Source: Opitutaceae bacterium (GTDB lineage: Bacteria; Verrucomicrobiota; Verrucomicrobiae; Opitutales; Opitutaceae). Taken from it: 26,835 nt of DNA. Of this stretch, positions 1 to 12,300 are shown piece after piece (the first letter of the stretch is position 1; every line of letters starts with the position of its first letter). The DNA is taken from NCBI GenBank assembly GCA_031266495.1, contig JAISAX010000233.1:1-26835 (forward strand), in the 5' to 3' direction. The position numbers and the translations under genes are program-made. Under the pieces are notes generated by a model. That model made no database searches and had not been told where the DNA came from. It saw nothing but the letters and a program-made list of their open reading frames with translations.

Positions 1-122
1 TTTCCTCCCTCAACAAACAAAACCTCGTCTTACACCTCCTCAATCCCGCTATTATCAGCCATTTTGACCATTAGTGCTAACCCACTCCCAAAAAATCAGC
101 CATTTTGACCATTACGCCCCCA
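1..122 (-). mobile_element. possible end of an IS21-type insertion sequence (remnant or element continuing to the left)
   Basis: This AT-rich edge starts directly after the stop codon of the DUF4276 gene and contains two perfect copies of a 20-bp direct repeat with a 41-bp period. Several tandemly spaced copies of a ~20-bp repeat at each end are typical of the IS21 family, and on the minus strand the repeat reads TAATGGTCAAAATGGCTGAT, which resembles such ends from memory. At positions 2-10 the minus strand has a purine-rich GAGGGAGGA tract that could be the ribosome binding site of a leftward gene (istA would be expected) starting just outside the window. No transposase is visible here, so the family assignment is inference. 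The repeat itself is seen directly. Confidence 0.35.
54..114. repeat. 20-bp perfect direct repeat, two copies (54-73 and 95-114)
   Basis: The sequence atcagccattttgaccatta occurs at 54-73 and again at 95-114, with 21 bp between copies. Flanking bases differ, so the identity is limited to these 20 bp. It lies immediately downstream of the defence operon and may be part of a transposon end. Confidence 0.9.
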
Positions 123-821
123 TTAAGGATAAACAAAACCCTCTGTGCCGAGGTTGGCGTGGAGGTGGTGGCAGGCGCGGCAGAGGGTGCCGAAGGCGGG
201 GACGTGGGTGTCGATCTCAGCCTTTTGAAGGTGGGCGAAGTCGAGCATCGCAGTCAGTGCCGCTTGATGCGTCGTCGGCTCATACTCGTTGCTTTCGAGA
301 AAGCGACCGACCGCACCTTTGCCGTCACGGTGCCCGATATGGGACAACGCGGTGGAACAGTCGGCCTTGATAGCAGTGAGTTGAGCCCCGGATCGAGGAT
401 CGCAGACGGAGCGGCCTTGCATGGCCGGCAGACTCGCAACGATCCAATGTTCATATTCCGGCCACGGGAGAACGACAGCAGCGGGAATGGGGAGTTTGGC
501 TGCGCGCAGGATAGCTGCCGCCGCCGGGCCATCGAGTTTGGGGCAGGCCTTGCGCTTGGATTGGCCGGAAGGCGTGATCTCGAAGTCGGCGTCATAGATG
601 ACCATCAGGACGTTGTATTTTTTGAACTCCCGCCAGAAACGCTGCATGGTCTCCGCGAGGTAATCGGCATTTTTGAGCTCGTTGTTCCGCAACAGCGGCT
701 TTTCCCAGTTCACCACGGAATTGAGACCGAGGTGGGTCCAAAGACGGTTCAATAATTCGGGGGCGGCGGTGTTTTCGCCGTGACCCTCGACTAGCAACGC
801 ACCACGAAGCGGACGACTCAT
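123..821 (-). CDS. DUF4276/TOPRIM-like protein, putative nuclease effector of the defence operon
   Basis: A 232-residue protein and the last gene of the defence operon. The N-terminus has a TOPRIM-type strand and glutamate (LLVEGHGEN, Glu12), followed by an acidic DxD pair in VIYDADFE (Asp77 and Asp79). Then comes PEYEHWIVASL (about 121-131), the glutamate-tryptophan segment common in DUF4276 proteins. TOPRIM domains of OLD-family and PARIS (DUF4435) proteins use these acidic residues to bind metal and cut DNA or tRNA; here the nuclease role is inferred. The ATG overlaps the stop of the upstream ATPase gene by four bases (ATGA), and a clear AGGAGG lies 10 bases before it, so this start is secure. 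Tight coupling to an ABC-type ATPase suggests an ATPase sensor/effector pair. The 3' end abuts a possible IS end, so the extreme C-terminus could have been altered. Confidence 0.8.
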   Translation of the reverse strand: MSRPLRGALLVEGHGENTAAPELLNRLWTHLGLNSVVNWEKPLLRNNELKNADYLAETMQRFWREFKKYNVLMVIYDADFEITPSGQSKRKACPKLDGPAAAAILRAAKLPIPAAVVLPWPEYEHWIVASLPAMQGRSVCDPRSGAQLTAIKADCSTALSHIGHRDGKGAVGRFLESNEYEPTTHQAALTAMLDFAHLQKAEIDTHVPAFGTLCRACHHLHANLGTEGFVYP

Positions 822-3800
822 TGTTTGGCGCCCTCCTGATCTTTTGGCGGATAAACGGGGATATCCACGCCACCGGCACGCAACGGTTCGTGACGAAGGA
901 TTTCGCCAAGGGTGCGCAAGCGTTCCTTGGCTGCATAGAACTGATCCTCTTCCATCGCGGTGATGCGGGTCGTGTCCCCGGTGCGGGTGACGACGCGGAG
1001 CAGCTCGGGCTCGAAATGGTCAAGCAGATCGGGGCTGTGCGTGGTCAGGATGACCTGCGAGTGGCGCTGTGCGGAATGAATGAAGTCGTAGAGGATTTCT
1101 AGGGCACCGGGGTGGATGGCCAGCTCGGGCTCTTCGATGGCGATGAGCGAGGGCAGCGGGTCTTGCACCAAGGCGGCGAGCAGAGCGGCGGCGCGAAGGG
1201 TGCCGTCGCTTTCCTGATCGGCGGGGGCCCAGCGGCCTCCTGTGGCCTTGCCGGGTTCGCGGTGCTGGAATTCGACGATTTGTTTGCCGCCGATGGTCTG
1301 AACGCGGGCGTCGGCGATGTCGTCGGTGAGGCGGTTGAGGGCGACCACCCAGGAGCCTTTGCGCGGGCCTTTGAGGATGGCGTCCACCATCGTTGGCCAG
1401 TTGCGGCCCAAGCTGTCCATGAGCGCGCCCTTCTCGCCTTTGTCCTGCGGCTGGCGGAGGACGATGGGAGGCACGCGATAGACGCGGATGCGGGTGATGG
1501 CGGAGGCGAGGTCCGCGAAACGCGGGTCAGACTGGAGCAGGGGCAGCAAGAGACCGTTGGGCGGGAGGGTGACGCCGTCGAGGCGGCCTTCCTTGGTCCA
1601 CTCGCCATCGCGCGCTTCGAACTTGACGCGCCATTCGGCGGATTCCTTGGCGATGCGGTGGCTGCCCTCGGTGGCGGCGAGTTCGAGTTCGTAGTGACCG
1701 CGGATGCCTTCGCTTTCGGCTTCGACGCGGATGGAGAAGCCGGAGGAGCCGGCTTTGCGGAGGCTGGCAAAGCCGCCGCGGGAGTCGGCCTCGCCGTTGC
1801 TAAGCGCGGTGGGCAGGCCGGCGGCCATGGCATCGGCGAGGAAGGCAAGGGCATCGCAGAAGCTGCTTTTGCCGGAGCCGTTGGGGCCGACGAGCACGGT
1901 GACGGAATCGAGGGAAACCGGGGCGCTGTCGCCGGCGAGGGAGCGGTAGTTGCGGACCGTGGCGCGGGTGATTCGGACGGGCATGGCGGGACGGGCGTTG
2001 GCGTGGTCGTGGGTGAGGCTCGGATCGGCGGGCGGGGGATCGAGCAGGGTGGTGAAGGCTTGGTCGGAAGCGATGGCGGCGGCCATTGCATCGTAGGCAG
2101 CGAGGATGCGGTCAGCGGTTTCGTAGCGACCGAGGTCGCGCAGCTCGCAGTTCTTGAGGACGGTAAAGGTGTCGAGCACGTAGGCTGTGTCGTCACGATC
2201 GAGGCCGTAGAGGTGGAAAAACGCGGCGTCCAATTCGGCGCGGAGCAGGGCGCGGCGGGCGTCGTTCCAGCGGAAGGGCGCGCCGATAAAACCGCAGTCC
2301 TCGGCAAAGCCGCGCAGGTCGTGCGCGGTGTAGCACAACTCCAGCACGTAGGGACGCAGCCAATCGGCCAAGGGCACGCCGGGCGACCACGGTGCGGGCT
2401 GGGCGTAGGTTTCAGGTGGGAGGACGGGGAATTGATAGACGAGGAAGAAATTAAGCGTCGTCCCGCCGATTTTCTGTCGGGTCGCAAAGTCGTGCACAAA
2501 CGACGAGAGGCAGGCGACAAGCCCTGGCAACATGGGCTTGTGCCGGGGATCTATCCGAACAACAGGAGCCTTGTTGCCAACTCCCGACCATGGAATGGTC
2601 GCGAAGATGGCGGTGCGCTCGTCCGTAGCGCGGGCGATGTCTCGAAAAGCGAGAAACCACTTTGGGGTGCGAACACGGAAAAGCGTGGAGAGCAATCGGA
2701 CTTGCTCCGGGAGAGGCGCGTCGAGCGCACGGCGCAGCACCAAGGCCTCGTCCGCGGTAAGCGGGAAGTCCACCGCGAGCCGGCGAGCCTCTGAAAGCGC
2801 CTCCGCCCATTGTGCCTCCTTGGAGCGTTTTTTGCCGTCGAGCGCGATCAGATCGCGGAGCAAATCTACAGCCACGAGATAGCTGCCTTCGGGGGTGCGC
2901 CAGCCGGAGAGCCAGCGGGCGATCTCACGGCGGAGGCGTTGCGCGGGACCGATCAAGGCCCCGCGCTCGCGCGAGGGCCTGGCGTCTTCACGTTCGGCAG
3001 CCAGCGCGATGCGCACGGCGTCACGCAGTTCGTCGAATACCTCGGCGGCAACGACCAGACAATGGCGCTCATCAATCCAATAGCGCGGCGTCACCAAGAG
3101 GTCGGGGTCGATCTTTTCTCCCGAACTTAAATCGCGAGTCTCTGGCTCGCCCACGGTTGGCACGCCGGAGACAGGATTCGAGAGCACCGGCCCATCTTGG
3201 TAGGTCGCCCAGCGATGATCGAAGTGATGCAGGAGCTTCGCTTCGTAAAGCGGGAGCAATGTGTCGTCGCCCTTTCGCCAGCGGTTGCTGGAGCGCTCCC
3301 AGCCTTCTTCTTCCGCTCGCTGGTAGCTGTAAAAGAGGTGCGAGGCGTTCGACATGTGAAACAGCGTAGTGAACTTCACGTCCCACGGATTCTCCTCCGG
3401 CTTCGTGGCCCCCTCTGCCTCGCGCAGCAAAACGGGCACCCGGGCGTAAATACTGCGGGTTATCTCCGCATCGCGACGGGTGCGAAAGATCGGACAGGTG
3501 CGCGTGTTGGGGTTGATCCGTTTGATGTCATCCGGGGTGAGTTCGATCTGGCAGGCCGGATCGGCCAACTCATCGGTGCCGTGCGCAAAGAAAAAGAAAC
3601 GCGCCGCAGGCTGGGGTTCTTGTGTGCCGGCAAGCGTAATCAGTGAAAATTTCACGCGGGAATCAACTGTCGGAAAAATCCCCTTGTTCTCAAAATCGTA
3701 GAGTGAGACGAGGCGCTGTTCATCGACCAATTTTTGGAAGTAGAACTTGTTGCCATCATCGGTGGCGATGCCGGTTGGGACGATGAAGCCAGTGCGACCA

Positions 3801-6465
3801 TGCGGCGATATGAGCCCCGTTATCAATTCGGCGAACACCGAGTAGGTGTTTACGTCTCCCCGGCCACAGAGCGGGTAGCGTCCGCTGTTGCGGAGGAGAT
3901 GGCTCTCGCCCTCGGCCTTGCGCAGCGCCTCCCGGTAGCGCGCATGAAGATCGGGGTCGGTTTCGCGAAGCTCTTCGATCCGTGTCTTGCGTTCAGCCGC
4001 GGTGCGGGCTTGCGCGATGTCAGTGTGCTGATTGGCGAACCATTCCTGTTCCTGAAGCTTCACGCGCTCCCATGGCGGATTGCCCAGCACTACGTCGAAG
4101 CCTCCCGACCAGCCGGAAGTCGTGTCAGCGGCAGGTTCTTCGCCAACGGTCTCGCGGAAAATGGCAGGGAATCGCAAGTGCCAATGGAAGAACCGATAGC
4201 TTTTCTCACCCTCGGACTTTTCTTGGTCACTCCCGGCGAGTTTGCGAATCTCGCTGTGCAAACGTGGGTCGATGTCGTCGTGGTTTCGCTCCAAACGGCG
4301 CAGCGTTCCGGTGTGGATACGCAGCGCAAGATCCTCAGCCTGCTTGGGTATGACAAACGCGGCGCACCAAGCATCGTTTAGAAGCGTGGCATGACGATAG
4401 GCTGCGTCTTCCTGAAGACGCTTCCATGCTTGGTCCTTTGCGATGACAGAATCGGTGGGAAGGCTATCGAGCGCGACAGCGGCCTGCGCCAGCTCCGCCT
4501 GTGCGAGTCGCGGTCGTCTCTCGTGGGTAAGGGCGAGCAATTCTTGTCCGGCGTTGAGATGGTCGCGGTTGTCTTTGCGCAGTTGTTTGCAGACCTCCGG
4601 GTCGTCGCCCGCGATGGGCTTGAACGCCTCGTCGGGCAGGCCCTCGCGTAGGAGGCGCGGCGTGCAGCCGAGGAGCGAGTTGCCGCACTGGATGTGACTT
4701 TCGAGGAAGTTGAGCGGGCGGCCTGGCTCGATGGCTTCGAGCCAGAGAGAGACTTTGCACAACTCGACGGAGAGGGGGTTGAAGTCCACGCCGTAGAGGC
4801 AGCGGCCAACGATTTCGTGAAGGGCGTGGCGCACGGCGCCGAGTGGCGGTTCGCGTTCATCGGTGTCGTGGGCGGCAAGGGCGCGGGCGAGGCGGTGGGC
4901 GGCGGCGACGAGGAAGTGGCCGGAGCCGCAGGCGGGGTCCACGATCTTGAGCGCAAGCAGGGCATCGCGCGGGTTGGCCGACGCGAGGGCGCGGTCGATG
5001 ACGGGCTGGAGGGCAGTGTCGAGCAGCGAGGTGATCAGCTCGGTGGGTGTGTAATAGCTGCCGGTGAGCTTGCGATCGTTGCCGGGTGCATCGATCAGGC
5101 GTGGTCGGCCGGAGGCGATGCTGCCTTCCTCGAATCGGAGTTCGAGGAGCGACTCGTAAACCGAGCCCAGCTCCTCGGCACCGAGGTGTTCGTAGTCTAC
5201 GAGGTGAGTGACGTTCTCATTTTCGGCGCGGGCAAGCACGAGGGCGCGGAAAGCGGAGTAGAGATGCTCGTTGGCAAGGTGAGCGTGGTCGAGGTCAGGA
5301 CACGATGTGGGGCTGAAAAGGAAGCCTCCGAGAGCGGGAAGCCCAAGGGCCGGACAACCTTGGTCGGCTTGGAGAAGGCGAAATAGCGTCTGAAGCTGTG
5401 CCCAACCATCGCCGTGGGCGGTGCCGCCGTAGCGACGTGCGAGGAGACGCAAGCGGGCGGTCGAATAGTGCCGAATGTAGCGCTCACGGGACTCGGGGGT
5501 AGCGGTGGCGGAAAGAAGCACGCCGCGATCCTCGGCGACAAAGAGGAAAAGGAGGCGGTAGGTGAGCCGAAGGAGCTGGCGCTTGAAGGAATCCTGTGAA
5601 AGCACACGATCACGAAGGTCCGCTTGAAGCTCATGGTTCTTGCGATGCCCGATAAACCCCTCCGCAAGATGGTTGAGGGCTGCAACGACGTTGGCTCGGA
5701 GGCGTTCGTTGGCCCGTTGGCCACTTTCAAGCGCCTTGGCGCGCCATTGCTCGATGATCCACGAGGCGGGCGTGGGCGGGGTGGCGGCGTCAGCCGGGCC
5801 GCCGCCAAGGGGAGCGAAGCGGGTGCGGTGGCAGATCAGCCAAAGGAGGAAAAAGTCGGCGTAGCCGGACTGGTCTTCGGCGGAGAAGATGGCTTCGAGG
5901 TCGAACTCGACAAAGGCCTGGCGGGTGAGCGCGGCGTTGTCGCGGAGAAGGCGCAGGCGGAGTCCGTTGGAAAGCAGGCCCCAGACGAAGGCGTCTTTGC
6001 GGTTGAGGTAGTCCTGGAGGAGGCCGTGGGGATTGACGTCGGCGGCGCCGCGCACACCGCGGGTGCGTTTGTCGAGGAGGATGCCGGCGCCGACGAAGTG
6101 GATGGGGAGATCGCCGGAGCGGTGCGAGATGGCGAAGGTGTCGCGGCCAAGGGTCTCGGCGCGGGCGCGTTCCAGAGGCTGCGGGAAGCCGAGTTCCTGA
6201 AAAAGCGGGCGGAGCCAGAGGTCGAGGGTGTCGGCGCCGAGGCCGTCCTCGGGGGCGCGGGTGGCGAGTTTTTGGGCGAAGCGTCGCCAGAGGCCGGTGA
6301 GGCGGGCCCAGGAGCGGGAGGCGGCTTCGTTGAGCGTTTCGCCGGGGACGAGGCCGTAGTGGACGGGCTTGAGGCCGGGCAGGCGCTCGTCGCGCGCGCG
6401 GATGCGGGCGAGGAGATCGGCGGGGAGCAGGCCGCCTTCGGAGCGGATGAAAGAGGCGGCGGCTT

Positions 6466-6469
<4 letters not shown>
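818..6469 (-). CDS. Eco57I-type adenine-specific DNA methylase fused to an OLD/SMC-like AAA ATPase (DrmMI-like + ATPase)
   Basis: An 1883-residue protein. I chose the ATG at 6469 because it overlaps the stop of the SNF2 gene as ATGA, although the frame stays open further upstream. Residues 1-1490 are a class I adenine methylase of the large Eco57I/DrmMI type: a target-recognition or degenerate nuclease N-terminus, motif X near SYYTPTEL, motif I DPACGSG (about 511) and catalytic NPPW (about 796). It probably methylates adenine in host DNA to mark self. From about residue 1496 (MPVRITRATVRNYRSL) an ABC-type ATPase follows without any stop: Walker A GPNGSGKSS (about 1530), Walker B IAIEEPELAIHP (about 1776) and an H-loop THSPDLLDHF (about 1809). 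A possible internal ATG at 1984 would give a 388-residue ATPase, but no Shine-Dalgarno precedes it. The fusion is seen in the sequence; a lost stop codon or an assembly error are alternatives. Confidence 0.87.
832..837 (-). promoter_or_regulatory. Shine-Dalgarno sequence (AGGAGG) of the DUF4276/TOPRIM gene
   Basis: On the minus strand AGGAGG is followed by ten bases and then the ATG at 821. It lies inside the 3' end of the ATPase coding sequence. It is the clearest ribosome binding site in the window, which may allow higher or independent translation of the small effector relative to the large fused protein. Confidence 0.7.
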
Positions 6470-9342
<2,873 letters not shown>

Positions 9343-9351
9343 CAGGACGGG

Positions 9352-12300
9352 TCAGGAAGTAGAGACGGAAGGTTTACCGAACACATTGGGATAACGGGCG
9401 ACAACCGCGAGCCATTCTTCAGCGTGGTGGAAGCGGATGACCAGCCAGCCGAGATCTTCCATGCGTTCGCGCAATGCGTTGTCACGCGCGGCGCGATCGG
9501 GGAAGTCGTGATAGGGACCATCCACGTAGATGGCTACATGGCTGCCGGGCAGGTCGTAGGTGAAGTCGGGGCGCGATCCGACCGCGGGCTCGCGGCGCTG
9601 GGCGTGGGTGGGCAGCCGCAGGCGGTGTTTTTCGAGGAACTCCAGCCACTGTTTTTCCAAGCCGGATTCGCAGAGGGCGCGCAGGGTAGTCATCTGGTCG
9701 GCGGGATCCTGTGGGGCAGAGGAGGCGCCGACGCTGGCGGAGGCGAGTTGGAGCAGCAGATCGCGAATGGAATGCCGGTCGAGATGCTGGTGGTCGATCT
9801 GGTTGGAATAGCTGAGCAGGCAGTCGTAGCAGGCCTTGACGCAGTCTTCGGTGGCGCGCGGGGCGCGTTTCAGGTCTTCGCCGGTCGGGGTGAAGTGGCA
9901 GATTTCGAGGGACTTGGCGGCGACTTTGGCGAGAGCGTCGTGATCGTCGATGAGATGGCGCAGCACGCCGGCACCGCCTTCGGAGGACTCGTAGAGCAGA
10001 ATGAGGCGGCGACCCAAGCGGTCGGGCAAGGGGTCGGCGGCGAGCTCCATGTCCTCCAGGTTGTAAACCACCTGGATGGCGTGTTTGAGCGCGGCTTGGA
10101 GTGACGGGAGCACGCGCGGATCAGCGGGTGGCGGGGAAAGTTCGACGAGGAGACAGTTTTTGCGGTCTTCCACGAAGGGGATGACTTTTTCGCGTTTGGC
10201 GCCGGCGGGATCGGGCGTGTTGCGATCCGGCGCGGAATCGTCGGCATCGTTGGGCGTGCGGACCCAGTAGCCGCGTTCGACGTCGAGCCAGAAGCCGCGA
10301 TCTTCTTTGTTCTCGCGGCGGTTGAGCCCGTAATTGATGCGCCAGACGGTCGCGGCATGACCGTAGGTGAGGGCCAGGGTGGTCTCGTCGCCCAGTCGGG
10401 CGATGCCGCGACGGAAGACGGGGGTCCCGCGAGACTCGGCCCAGCGGATGGCGGTGCGAAGCTCGAAGCCTTGGCGGAGGCGTTCCTCTTCGTCGGAGCT
10501 GATGCGGTCCACGCGCCGGGTGGAGACGTTTTCGAGGCGGAAAAGGTTGGGGAGTTCGTGATCGGACCGTCCGAAGATGTGACCGCACTGCACGCATTTA
10601 TCCACGGGTGTCCGATCATCCACGGGGTGCAGGTGCCCGCAGGCGGAGCAGAGCTTGGCGCGTCGAAGGGTGGTCGAGGTGGCGTCGTCGCGCACCGGCA
10701 TGATGACCTTGTGGATGCGATAGCGGGCACCTTCGTGGTAAACTAGGGCGTGGGGGCCGAACTCGGAGATGCCCAGGAAGCGGGGCCGCGAAAGGAATTC
10801 GTCGCTGCCGCTGACGCGTTTGCGGCCCGGGATGTAGGCGGAAAGCGGGAGTCGCGGAAAACTGTAGCCGGGGAGAAAGCCTTCGCTGGCGAGATAGCGA
10901 TAGGAGTAGAAATCGGATTGGGTGGCGTTTTTCGCCTCGGTGAGGAGCTTTAGCTGGCTTTCCGCCTCGGCGTAGAGGCGGCGGGCCTCGTCCTTGTCGC
11001 GCTGGGAAGCGGAGGCATCCTTGCGGACTTTGTTTTGGCGGTCCATCTGACGATGCGCGGAGCGGAAGAGCGTGCGCCAGCGTTCGCAGGCTTTTTCGAA
11101 TTCGGGGAGGACTTGGTTGAGGATCGAATCAATCCAGCCGTCGTAAAACCAGGGGCAGGAGGTCAAATCGCGAACGGTCGAAAGGATGCTGCGGGCCTTG
11201 AGTCGCGCGGCCTCGCGCGCATGGGGCGAGGAAAGGCTCGTGAGTGTGGAGGGGATGACGGCGAGAGAGGGGGATTCGCCTTCGACGTCGAGCACGTCGC
11301 GCAAGGAGCGACCGAGCCGGGTGCCGGTCTCGCCCAGCCAGATGGCCTGAATGTGCGCGCGAATGAGATCCTCGTTGCCGAGATCGAGCCGCGGCGTGGA
11401 GACGGCTCCGTAAACCATCTGCTCGGGGCGCTTGAAGAACCACTGGTCGTGCTGGCTGGTGCCTGAGCAATAGGTGAAGACGAGGGCAGGCTGGCCGGAA
11501 CGTCCGGCGCGACCGCTGCGCTGGGCGTAATTGGCCGGCGTGGGGGGGACGTTGCGGAGGTTGACGACGTTGAGCAGGCGGATGTCCACACCCAGCTCCA
11601 TGGTCGGGGAGCAGAACAGGATCGGCAGGCGGGCGGCGGCGAAGTCTTTTTCGCGCTGCTCGCGCGCTTCGTAGGGCACCTGCGCCGTATGTTCGCGGGC
11701 TTCGATGCCTTTGGTCTTGAGCGCCTCTTCGCGATAGTAGCGGACGAAAAAGGCGTTGGTCGAGTTGCCTTCGACGGGAGCGTTGGGCATCCGCAACGGA
11801 TCGTGGAAGGCGCGGGTGCCGTCGCCGGCCAGGAAGATCAGGGCGGATGCCGGAATCTGGTAGCCGGGGATGTCTTTCGGGTCTTCGGGCGTGTGGACGG
11901 GTTGAACGAGGCCGGCTTTGGCCAAGACCAGAAAGAGCTGGGGAATGATTGCCTCGAGTTCGGCGGGCTTCGGCGCTGCGGGGAGGTGCGGGAGTGTGGA
12001 GCGGCGTTTCAGGAAAGTGCCGAAGCCTCCTCGCGCGGAGAGGTAGAGATGGCCTTCGTAGTCGTTGCCGTTGCCACGGCGCGCACGCGGGAATGCGATG
12101 GTGGCCTGATCGAGGCGGGTGTCGTCCTCGTCAATCGCCCACGGTGGCACGAGATGCTGGTTGCTCTGCTGACGAATGGATTCCTGGAATGAGCCGTCGA
12201 GGTAGGGAACTTTGATGGCGAGTTCACGCCGGAGGTAGTCGAGCAGCGCGGTGCAAATTCGGAAACGTATCTCGGTGTCTGCATCCTTGAGCGACGGATG

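Noticed and set aside
1112..2794. Long plus-strand open frame opposite the methylase-ATPase gene (and similar ones at 5624-6499, 6628-7995, 12298-14466, 15673-17286)
   Set aside because: These Gly/Ala/Val/Glu-rich translations mirror the high-GC codons of the minus-strand genes and show no domain or ribosome binding site.
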